The notes below the pieces were generated by a model. That model searched no databases and was not told where the DNA came from. It worked only from the letters and a program-made list of their open reading frames with translations. 11,854 nt of DNA from an uncultured Mediterraneibacter sp. (GTDB taxonomy: Bacteria > Bacillota > Clostridia > Lachnospirales > Lachnospiraceae), in assembly GCA_934418295.1 (NCBI GenBank), contig CAKRWZ010000054.1:1-11854 (forward strand). Reading direction: 5' to 3'. The position numbers and the translations under genes were made by a program. Positions 6,647 to 11,854 of this stretch are shown here, one piece after another (position 1 is the stretch's first letter; every line of letters starts with the position of its first letter).

Positions 6647-6675
6647 AAATCAGCGCAGTCGTTAAAAGACTGCGC
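6645..6675 (-). terminator. Intrinsic terminator of the Rrf2-family gene
   Basis: On the minus strand, GCGCAGTC pairs perfectly with GACTGCGC (6653-6675) around a 7-base loop and is followed by TGATTTTT. It lies about 25 bases past the regulator's stop codon, so the regulator appears to be a single-gene transcript. The T-run overlaps the stop of the convergent small gene. Confidence 0.85.
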
Positions 6676-6699
6676 CGGTAAAAGTCTGAATGGTACAGG

Positions 6700-7131
6700 C
6701 TAAATGGAATAATAGTCTGCAGCGTTATCGTTTTTCAAAAGATCTGCAAGGGTGATGTGATCAAAATAATCGTTGACCAGTTTGTAAAAATCCTTCCAGA
6801 GAGGTAAAGTCCGGCATTCACTGGCCCGCTCACAGGGAGCGGCATTTTCTTTCAGGCAGGAAACCGGAGCCATGTCGCCTTCCGTAAGCCTGAGGACCTC
6901 ACCGACGGTATAGTCTTCCGGACTTCTGGTAAGACGGTAGCCGCCGCCTTTTCCGTGTACGCCGTCCACCAATCCGTTTTTAGATAAAACGGGCATGATC
7001 CGTTCGATATATTTAAGAGAAAGATCCTGGCGTTCGGCGATTTCCTTCATCGGGATATAATGGTCAGAAAGGTGTTCTGCCAGATCCAGGAGTACGCGGA
7101 GAGCGTATCTTCCTCGGGTAGAAATCATCAT
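6700..7131 (-). CDS. Rrf2-family (IscR-like) transcriptional regulator
   Basis: This is a 143-residue Rrf2-family DNA-binding protein. It shows the family's opening (ISTRGRYALRVLLDLA, 3-18), the winged helix-turn-helix with recognition segment LSLKYIERIMPVLSKNGLV, and the wing motif HGKGGGYRL (59-67). Cys92, Cys100 and Cys106 lie in the position of the Fe-S ligands of IscR (C-x5-C-x5-C there, C-x7-C-x5-C here), so it probably senses iron-sulphur status, redox state or a related signal. CymR-like proteins lack these cysteines. The ATG at 7131 is chosen because AAAGGAG sits eight bases upstream; a GTG at 7140 overlaps that site. No isc/suf/cys gene is next to it, and its targets cannot be read here. 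A dyad in its leader suggests autoregulation. Confidence 0.92.
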   Translation of the reverse strand: MMISTRGRYALRVLLDLAEHLSDHYIPMKEIAERQDLSLKYIERIMPVLSKNGLVDGVHGKGGGYRLTRSPEDYTVGEVLRLTEGDMAPVSCLKENAAPCERASECRTLPLWKDFYKLVNDYFDHITLADLLKNDNAADYYSI

Positions 7132-7153
7132 AGTTGTCACTCCTTTTCATAAT

Positions 7154-7172
7154 ACATACAAACTGAGTAGGT
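7154..7172. promoter_or_regulatory. Candidate operator for the Rrf2-family regulator
   Basis: An imperfect inverted repeat, ACATAC-N7-GTAGGT, lies between the predicted transcription start and the ribosome site of the Rrf2 gene. Arms match at five of six positions. The location suits autorepression, but this is inferred from symmetry and position alone. Confidence 0.35.
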
Positions 7173-7179
7173 TAATAGC

Positions 7180-7208
7180 ATAAAAACACTTGAAAAAGTG
7201 CTTGTCAA
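7180..7208 (-). promoter_or_regulatory. Putative promoter of the Rrf2-family gene
   Basis: On the minus strand a perfect TTGACA (7203-7208) is followed by 17 bases and TTTTAT (7180-7185), a weak -10. A small dyad, CACTT-N4-AAGTG (7187-7200), lies within the spacer and could be a second regulatory site. Confidence 0.45.
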
Positions 7209-7242
7209 GGTCTTAGGTAGGATCGGAAGCAATCGGAAGCGT

Positions 7243-7278
7243 AAAACAGGGAGCATTTCCCGTGGGAAACGCCCCCTG
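7243..7278 (-). terminator. Intrinsic terminator after the Cys-rich gene
   Basis: An imperfect hairpin (outer CAGGG/CCCTG, inner TTTCCC/GGGAAA, two mismatches) is followed on the minus strand by TTTTA. It lies about 50 bases past the stop of the Cys-rich gene and isolates it from the Rrf2 gene. Confidence 0.7.
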
Positions 7279-7330
7279 CGTTTAAGTCACCATTATGGAT
7301 CCTTCAAGTACGGTCAGCTTCTATGTGATA

Positions 7331-7558
7331 TCAGCATCCACATCCGCAGTTTCCGTTGCCGCAGAAGAGGAGAAGCAGGATGATCCACATACAGCTGTTG
7401 TCGGATCCGCATCCACATCCGTCACCGCTGCGTCCGCCGAGACCGCCACAGCAGCAAAGAAGGATAATGATCCAAAGGCAGGAATTGTTGCATCCGCCCC
7501 AGTTACTCATACCGGATTCGCATCCGCATCCGCAGTTCGTAGCACTCAAATCGCTCAT
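7331..7558 (-). CDS. Cys/Gly-rich 75-residue miniprotein with duplicated hydrophobic block
   Basis: Fifteen of 75 residues are cysteine, arranged as CGCGC-type clusters at both ends and in the middle. Two hydrophobic blocks, NSCLWIIILLCCCG (25-38) and NSCMWIILLLLFCG (54-67), are clearly copies of one another, 29 residues apart. Small proteins of this style are common in Lachnospiraceae and are often labelled as chorion class high-cysteine proteins, a name copied by similarity that says nothing about function. Possible roles are a disulphide-linked or metal-binding surface or spore-coat component; that is inference. The ATG at 7558 follows a TGGAGG site, seven bases away. It is downstream of the J-domain gene on the same strand, 71 bases apart, and has its own terminator. 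Confidence 0.8.
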   Translation of the reverse strand: MSDLSATNCGCGCESGMSNWGGCNNSCLWIIILLCCCGGLGGRSGDGCGCGSDNSCMWIILLLLFCGNGNCGCGC

Positions 7559-7629
7559 AGATAAGCCTCCATATTACATTGTTTTGTGATTTACAATACA
7601 TAATATGCGAGGAACGAAAATGTGTGAGG

Positions 7630-8262
7630 TCAGCCGCGGATCAGTTTTTTGATCTGCCGCTGATAAGAACGGCAGGCTCGCTCCTGTTTGATACGGTCAA
7701 AACGTTCGGTGTCGTTTTGCAGATGACTGTCGTATAAAGTGAGCAGATAAGAAGTGCTGAAATTCCGGTTTTTGCTCCAGGTAAGTAAAAGCCAGTTCAT
7801 GACACGCGGGTGCCAGTACCGCTCCGGAATGGCTGCCTTGCGCAGGGCAGCTGCCTGCCGCAGGGCTTCTTTGGACAATTCCTCCAAAGTGCGCCGATCT
7901 TCCCTGCTTTTGGAAAGCTTCTGGCTTTTGGTCAGAAGCTCGTGTAATTTCCCGGCATTTTTCCAATAAGTAAGAAAAGTGGGATAGCACTGCTCCCCGG
8001 TGGTCTCATCCTTCATCTGATGCAAGTCGAAGGTCTGCATGACTCTTGCGGTCCCGAAGATCTCGGCGTCATAATCCGTGCGGGATTTTTCGTCCGAGAG
8101 CACGGTGTAAGCCTCCAGGATCTGCTGCATTTTTTCTGTTGTATCGACTCCATCCTTCATATGGACATCAGGATGGTATTTTTTCGCAAGCTTATTTTTG
8201 GCTTCCGTGATGTCAACCATTGTCGCTTCTTTTGTAACCCCTAAAATTTCATAATAATTCAT
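7630..8262 (-). CDS. J-domain (DnaJ-like) protein
   Basis: The first 65-70 of 210 residues form a J domain that would stimulate a DnaK-type Hsp70: NYYEILGVTKEAT at the start, the essential His30-Pro31-Asp32 in KKYHPDV, and EAYTVLSDEKSRTDYD. The rest lacks the Gly/Phe region, zinc-finger and substrate-binding domains of true DnaJ. Instead it has a basic helical region, with ERYWHPRVMNWLLLTWSKN near 155-175, that I do not recognise. It is therefore an accessory co-chaperone, not the main DnaJ. The ATG at 8262 starts the J domain directly; the upstream GGAGG is 13 bases away, which is long. The frame extends to 8331 but covers the promoter. Confidence 0.88.
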   Translation of the reverse strand: MNYYEILGVTKEATMVDITEAKNKLAKKYHPDVHMKDGVDTTEKMQQILEAYTVLSDEKSRTDYDAEIFGTARVMQTFDLHQMKDETTGEQCYPTFLTYWKNAGKLHELLTKSQKLSKSREDRRTLEELSKEALRQAAALRKAAIPERYWHPRVMNWLLLTWSKNRNFSTSYLLTLYDSHLQNDTERFDRIKQERACRSYQRQIKKLIRG

Positions 8263-8302
8263 TGTCCCACAATAACCTCCCCGTGACTTTGTGGCCAATA
8301 TA

Positions 8303-8331
8303 AATATACGATAAATCTTTTCGGAAATCAA
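8303..8331 (-). promoter_or_regulatory. Promoter of the J-domain gene
   Basis: On the minus strand TTGATT (8326-8331), a 17-base spacer and TATATT (8303-8308) lie about 40 bases upstream of the ATG. The -10 differs from consensus at one base and the -35 at two. No CIRCE-type inverted repeat is seen, so HrcA control is not suggested. Confidence 0.6.
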
Positions 8332-8461
8332 TGATACAAAGGGTTTTTAAAGAACGGAAAGTTCCTTTTTCGGAGACGGCAGAATATTTTAGATTATAGG
8401 AAATATTGTTTGTGAGGAAGGATTCCGGGTTTCGCCTGAAAAACGGAAGGAGCTTCTGATT

Positions 8462-9388
8462 TTGGAAAGGCGGATGTATATGAACGAGGTCAGAAAAAGA
8501 ATCCATTACGATTGCAGGGAGACAAGGGAAAAGGGCAGCAAAAGCAAATGGTGTAAAGGACAGGGGATCACGGCAGCTATTTTGGATACGGGGATCAGCG
8601 CGCACCCGGATCTGGCAGGGCGTGTGGTCTTTTTCCGGGATTTTATAAATGGGCGGGTCGGAGCCTATGACGATTGTGCCCACGGGACGCATGTGGCAGG
8701 GATCCTGGCCGGAAACGGGAAACTATCCGGCGGAAAATATGCCGGGATCGCACCCAAATGTAAGATCTGTATGTTGAAAGTGCTGGACGGACAAGGAAAC
8801 GGGTCGATCGAGCATTTTTTGATGGGGATTGACTGGATCCTGCAAAATCATCACGATTACCGGATACGGGTGGTGAATCTGTCGGTAGGGATGCCGGAGG
8901 GGGAGAATGAAAAACGGGAGAGGGCGTTGATGGAAGCGGTGGAAGAATTGTGGGATGCGGGGCTGACGGTGGTGGTGTCAGCGGGAAACGCGGGGCCGGA
9001 TGCCGGTACGATCGCGGTCCCCGGTACCAGCAGAAAAGTGATCACGGTGGGAGCCGCAGAGAATGGACTGGCAAAAGGGGCTTATTCCGGGCGGGGACCG
9101 ACGAAGGAATGCGTCATCAAGCCGGATGTGACCGCCCCGGGTACGCGGGTGATTTCCTGTAACGCCTGGTACGGACAGGGAAATGCGCCGGCCTATATGC
9201 GAAAAAGCGGAACCTCTATGGCGACGCCGGTGGTGGCGGGGGCAGCGGTGCTTTTGCTGTCTCGTTGGAGAGACATGACGAACGTGGAGGCAAAGCTTCG
9301 GATGATACAGAGCAGTGACGTCGGACAAAGCGGAGACGTCTGCGGAATGTTGAATGTAAAACGGCTGTTGGAAGCAGCGTGGAGTTGA
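8462..9388 (+). CDS. Subtilisin-family (S8) serine protease without signal peptide
   Basis: This is a 308-residue subtilase with a complete catalytic set: Asp42 (AILDTGI), His74 (HGTHVAGILAGNG), oxyanion Asn176 (SAGNAGP) and Ser252 (SGTSMATPVVAGAA). Only about 40 residues precede the Asp, with no hydrophobic signal and no room for a full I9 propeptide, so it is likely cytoplasmic or exported by another route. It is thus nearer to intracellular subtilisins, but the usual LIPY-type short propeptide is not seen. The start is uncertain: TTG at 8462 has a good AAGGAG site nine bases upstream, while ATGs at 8474 and 8480 have poor spacing. The catalytic domain is unaffected by this choice. It is followed by a dyad and the ylxM promoter, so it is probably a separate transcript. 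Confidence 0.93.
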   Translation: MERRMYMNEVRKRIHYDCRETREKGSKSKWCKGQGITAAILDTGISAHPDLAGRVVFFRDFINGRVGAYDDCAHGTHVAGILAGNGKLSGGKYAGIAPKCKICMLKVLDGQGNGSIEHFLMGIDWILQNHHDYRIRVVNLSVGMPEGENEKRERALMEAVEELWDAGLTVVVSAGNAGPDAGTIAVPGTSRKVITVGAAENGLAKGAYSGRGPTKECVIKPDVTAPGTRVISCNAWYGQGNAPAYMRKSGTSMATPVVAGAAVLLLSRWRDMTNVEAKLRMIQSSDVGQSGDVCGMLNVKRLLEAAWS

Positions 9389-9407
9389 AAGCGGATGGCG
9401 AATGCGT

Positions 9408-9437
9408 CAGGTGTCAAGAAAAAATACTTGACACCTG
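9408..9437. repeat. Perfect 11-bp inverted repeat before ylxM
   Basis: CAGGTGTCAAG, eight A/T bases, then CTTGACACCTG form a perfect dyad. The right arm contains the TTGACA -35 box of the ylxM-ffh promoter. It starts 19 bases past the protease stop. It could be a terminator stem for the protease mRNA, although the T-rich segment (TTTTGTT) begins only after seven more bases, or an operator that controls the promoter. Confidence 0.8.
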
Positions 9438-9457
9438 CTGTGCTTTTGTTATATGAT
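9428..9457 (+). promoter_or_regulatory. Promoter of the ylxM-ffh operon
   Basis: A perfect TTGACA (9428-9433), 18-base spacer and TATGAT (9452-9457) precede the ylxM start. Transcription would begin near 9461-9464, leaving a leader of only about 10-13 bases, so the ribosome site would sit at the very 5' end of the mRNA. Confidence 0.75.
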
Positions 9458-9473
9458 AGCACAGGTGATAAGT

Positions 9474-9818
9474 ATGGATGAATTGTTGGAACAGACTTTA
9501 TTGTATGATTTTTATGGGGAATTACTGACAGACCACCAGAAAGAAGTATATGAACAGTTCATTTTAGATGATCTCTCATTAGGGGAGATCGCAGATGCGG
9601 CAGGGATCAGCAGACAGGCCGTGCACGATCTGGTCAAGCGGTGCGGAAGATTGCTGGAGGGCTATGAAAAGAAGCTGCATCTGGTGGAAAAATTTCTGTC
9701 GATCCGCAAAAAGATAGAACGGATCGATGAAATACTGGAAACAGTCCATGACAAAGAAAAAGATTCTATGATTCGGGAAATTCAGAAGATTACCGAAGAA
9801 ATTGTTGAGGAGTTATAA
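9474..9818 (+). CDS. ylxM: YlxM family DNA-binding/SRP-associated protein
   Basis: This 114-residue protein belongs to the YlxM/p13 family, which is encoded beside ffh in Firmicutes and is thought to associate with the signal recognition particle. It has a sigma-70 region 4-like helix-turn-helix (LTDHQKEVYEQFILDDLSLG, then EIADAAGISRQAVHDLVKR), followed by a charged coiled-coil-like C-terminus. The ATG at 9474 follows AGGTGA by five bases; the frame open from 9453 lies inside the promoter. The stop codon is one base from the ffh start, so the two are co-transcribed and probably translated together. Confidence 0.93.
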   Translation: MDELLEQTLLYDFYGELLTDHQKEVYEQFILDDLSLGEIADAAGISRQAVHDLVKRCGRLLEGYEKKLHLVEKFLSIRKKIERIDEILETVHDKEKDSMIREIQKITEEIVEEL

Positions 9819-9819
9819 A

Positions 9820-11172
9820 ATGGCTTTTGACAGTCTGAGTGAAAAACTTCAAAATGTATTCCGGAGTCTCAGAAGCAAAGGAAGACTTACGGAGGCAGAT
9901 GTAAAGACTGCCCTGAAAGAAGTAAAAATGGCACTTCTGGAAGCAGATGTAAACTTCCGTGTCGTAAAGAAATTCGTCAAAGATGTGCAGGAAAGAGCTG
10001 TGGGACAGGACGTGATGAACGGACTGAATCCGGGGCAGATGGTGATCAAGATCGTAAACGAAGAGCTGGTCAATCTCATGGGGCCTGAGCCCACAGAGAT
10101 ACAGCTTCAGCCGGGAAGTGCGACGACCGTCATTATGATGGTGGGTCTGCAGGGCGCCGGTAAAACGACGACGACGGCAAAGCTGGCCGGAAAGTTTAAG
10201 CTAAAAGGCAAGAAACCGCTTCTGGTAGCCTGTGACATTTACCGTCCGGCGGCGATCAAACAGCTGCAGATCAACGGGGAAAAGCAAGGCGTGGAAGTAT
10301 TTTCCATGGGCAGCAGCCACAAACCGGCAGACATCGCAAAAGCGGCTTTGGAGTATGCGGCGAAAAACGGAAACCATATCGTGATCCTGGATACGGCAGG
10401 ACGTCTCCACATCGATGAAGAGATGATGGAGGAGCTGCAGGAGATCAAAGAAACGGTGACGGTGCATCAAACCATTCTCGTGGCAGATGCCATGACCGGA
10501 CAGGATGCGGTCAATGTGGCCGGAAGCTTTCAGGAAAAGATCGGCATAGACGGTGTGATCATCACGAAGCTGGACGGTGATACCCGAGGCGGTGCGGCAC
10601 TTTCCGTAAAAGCAGTGACAGGATGCCCAATCCTTTACGCAGGTATGGGTGAAAAGCTGTCGGATCTGGAGCCTTTCTATCCGGACCGCATGGCTTCCAG
10701 GATTTTGGGCATGGGAGATGTCCTGACGCTGATCGAAAAGGCGGGACAGGAGATCGACGAAGAAAAAGCCCGGAAGATGACGGAAAAGTTCAAGAAAAAT
10801 CAGTTTGATTACGAAGATTATCTGGAAAGCATGAAACAGATGCGGGGAATGGGAGGCCTTTCCAGCATCATGAGTATGCTTCCGGGATTGGGCGGTATGG
10901 GCGGTTCCAAAAAAATGCCAAATATCGATACAGAAGAAAGTGAAAAGAAAATGGCGCGGATGGAAGCTATGATCTATTCCATGACGCCGGAAGAGCGGAG
11001 AAATCCGGATCTTCTCAATCCACAGAGAAAACACCGCATCGCAAAAGGAGCGGGAGTGGACATCGCGGAAGTGAACCGCATGGTCAAACAGTTTAACGAA
11101 GCCAAGAAGATGATGAAAAAACTTCCTGGCATGATGGGTGGTAAGAGGGGAAGAATGAAATTCCCTTTTTAA
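9820..11172 (+). CDS. ffh: Signal recognition particle protein Ffh
   Basis: Ffh is the SRP54 GTPase that, with 4.5S/6S RNA, binds signal sequences of nascent chains and delivers them to FtsY at the membrane. The 450 residues show the N-domain helical bundle (about 1-90), the G-domain with P-loop GLQGAGKT (109-116), DTAGR (191-195) and TKLDGD (249-254), and a Met-rich M-domain (about 300-450). The latter includes SMLPGLGGMGG and the RNA-binding segment SMTPEERRNPDLLNPQRK. The basic end GKRGRMKFPF is typical. The ATG at 9820 has GAGGAG seven bases upstream. All residues needed for function appear intact. Confidence 0.98.
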   Translation: MAFDSLSEKLQNVFRSLRSKGRLTEADVKTALKEVKMALLEADVNFRVVKKFVKDVQERAVGQDVMNGLNPGQMVIKIVNEELVNLMGPEPTEIQLQPGSATTVIMMVGLQGAGKTTTTAKLAGKFKLKGKKPLLVACDIYRPAAIKQLQINGEKQGVEVFSMGSSHKPADIAKAALEYAAKNGNHIVILDTAGRLHIDEEMMEELQEIKETVTVHQTILVADAMTGQDAVNVAGSFQEKIGIDGVIITKLDGDTRGGAALSVKAVTGCPILYAGMGEKLSDLEPFYPDRMASRILGMGDVLTLIEKAGQEIDEEKARKMTEKFKKNQFDYEDYLESMKQMRGMGGLSSIMSMLPGLGGMGGSKKMPNIDTEESEKKMARMEAMIYSMTPEERRNPDLLNPQRKHRIAKGAGVDIAEVNRMVKQFNEAKKMMKKLPGMMGGKRGRMKFPF

Positions 11173-11235
11173 CATAAACACAGCCCGAAAGGCAAAAGAT
11201 ACACAATATAAAAGAAAGAGTATGAGGTGAATGAA

Positions 11236-11481
11236 ATGGCAGTAAAAATCAGATTAAGAAGAATGGGACAGAAGAAAGCTCCTTATTATAGAATTGTAGT
11301 AGCTGACGGAAGATCCCCAAGAGACGGAAGATTTATTGAGGAAATCGGAACATACGATCCGACAAAAGATCCGAGCGAATTCAATGTAGACGCAGAAGCA
11401 GCTAAAAAATGGCTGAACAACGGTGCACAGCCTACAGAAGTAGTCGGAAAGATCTTCAAAATGGCAGGAATTGAGAAATAG
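11236..11481 (+). CDS. rpsP: 30S ribosomal protein S16
   Basis: This 81-residue protein begins MAVKIRLRRMGQKKAPYYRI and contains VADGRSPRDGRFIEEIGTYDP, both characteristic of S16, which binds 16S rRNA during small-subunit assembly. The ATG at 11236 has GAGGTG six bases upstream; a GTG at 11227 is part of that site and is rejected as start. It follows ffh by 63 bases with no terminator hairpin, so it is probably in the same transcript. Confidence 0.98.
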   Translation: MAVKIRLRRMGQKKAPYYRIVVADGRSPRDGRFIEEIGTYDPTKDPSEFNVDAEAAKKWLNNGAQPTEVVGKIFKMAGIEK

Positions 11482-11503
11482 GCTGAATGCGGAGGTATAA
11501 CGC

Positions 11504-11734
11504 ATGAAAGAATTAGTGGAAGTGATCGCAAAAGCTCTGGTGGACGAGCCGGATCAGGTATCGGTCACAGAGAGACAGGACGGAACCACTACGATTCTGG
11601 AACTGCAGGTCGCAGACGATGACATGGGCAAAGTGATCGGCAAGCAGGGAAGGATCGCGAAATCCATCCGTGCAGTCGTGAAAGCTGCAGCAGCAAAAGA
11701 AAATAAAAAAGTAGTGGTAGATATTACACAGTAA
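11504..11734 (+). CDS. khpA: KH-domain RNA-binding protein KhpA
   Basis: This 76-residue single KH-domain protein (KhpA/YlqC) binds RNA, and in other Firmicutes pairs with KhpB/Jag to affect cell elongation and RNA metabolism. The GxxG loop is Gly46-Lys-Gln-Gly49 in GKVIGKQGRIAKSIR. The ATG at 11504 follows GGAGGT with a seven-base gap and lies 22 bases after rpsP, the conserved rpsP-khpA-rimM order. Confidence 0.96.
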   Translation: MKELVEVIAKALVDEPDQVSVTERQDGTTTILELQVADDDMGKVIGKQGRIAKSIRAVVKAAAAKENKKVVVDITQ

Positions 11735-11739
11735 AGGAA

Positions 11740-11761
11740 AAGGGCGGAGCGTTTCGCCCTT
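11740..11761 (+). terminator. Hairpin between khpA and rimM, possible terminator or attenuator
   Basis: AAGGGCG pairs with CGCCCTT around an 8-base loop and is followed by the moderately T-rich ATCTTAATTTTC. The T-tract is interrupted, so termination is probably partial, letting some transcription continue into rimM. A second hairpin, GGAAAT-N8-ATTTCC, follows at 11786-11805. Confidence 0.55.
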
Positions 11762-11834
11762 ATCTTAATTTTCATTTGTATCGCTGGAAATCTTTTGGCA
11801 TTTCCGGTGATCTGAGAAAAATCAGGAGACAGAG

Positions 11835-11854
11835 ATGGAAGCATATTTACAGGT
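11835..11854 (+). CDS. rimM: Start of 16S rRNA processing protein RimM, cut by window edge
   Basis: Only the first six codons (MEAYLQ) are present. The ATG has an AGGAGA site five bases upstream, the peptide matches the usual RimM opening, and the gene normally follows rpsP-khpA in Firmicutes. The call rests largely on context. Confidence 0.7.

Noticed and set aside
7295..7564. Open frame and GCATCC repeats on the plus strand
   Set aside because: Both are the complement of the Gly/Cys codons of the Cys-rich minus-strand gene, not an independent gene or repeat array.
7578..7597. ATTGT/ACAAT inverted repeat before the Cys-rich gene
   Set aside because: A five-pair AT-rich stem with a 10-base loop is too weak to call a terminator or operator.
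8350..8370. Hairpin GAAC-N5-GTTC followed by T-rich sequence
   Set aside because: The stem is only four pairs, and no plus-strand gene ends upstream of it, so a terminator role is not supported.
10201..11181. Long open frame on the minus strand (326 codons)
   Set aside because: It is antisense to ffh, whose protein is fully conserved; the product is His/Phe-rich in the way typical of a complementary-frame shadow and has no suitable ribosome site.
11173..11235. TATAAA-like -10 ahead of rpsP
   Set aside because: No acceptable -35 box lies at the right distance, and the absence of a terminator after ffh makes read-through the simpler explanation.

Overview
The window looks like chromosome from a Gram-positive anaerobe of the class Clostridia, most likely Lachnospiraceae. 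The evidence is strong AGGAG-type ribosome binding sites, sigma-A-like promoters, the Firmicutes order ylxM-ffh-rpsP-khpA-rimM, and several small proteins of a style common in that family (a DUF5662-like protein and a Cys/Gly-rich protein with WIII-type hydrophobic blocks). The genus cannot be fixed from this sequence. No tRNA, rRNA, CRISPR array, insertion sequence, phage gene or attachment site was seen. No stretch longer than 300 bases lacks a gene.

Region 1 (1-3137, plus strand) is a tight operon cut by the left edge. It holds the C-terminal most of a sugar-type solute-binding protein, a GH13 (GlgX/isoamylase-like) protein that has lost all the expected catalytic carboxylates, and a DUF5662-like protein whose start codon overlaps the GH13 stop. 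The operon meets luxS tail to tail with a single base between the stop codons.

Region 2 (3139-5546) has luxS (minus) and a patatin-like lipase (plus) transcribed divergently from separate promoters. A symmetric 13-bp hairpin terminator follows the lipase and is shared with truA (minus). This TruA carries Glu instead of the near-invariant catalytic Asp.

Region 3 (5571-8331, mostly minus strand) is a set of small accessory or housekeeping genes: two overlapping unrecognised genes, a divergent 53-residue gene starting at TTG, an Rrf2-family regulator with three cysteines and its own terminator, a 75-residue protein that is one fifth cysteine, and a J-domain protein.

Region 4 (8462-11854, plus strand) begins with a subtilisin-family protease lacking a signal peptide. 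After it, a perfect 11-bp dyad that contains the -35 box leads into the protein-targeting/translation operon ylxM, ffh, rpsP, khpA and the first bases of rimM.

The window is mainly ordinary core genome. The points most worth a second look are two apparent pseudoenzymes (GH13 and TruA), the Cys-rich duplicated miniprotein, the dyad/promoter overlap ahead of ylxM-ffh, and the overlapping repeat-bearing gene pair at 5571-6336. I found no convincing evidence for a wholly new multi-gene system.
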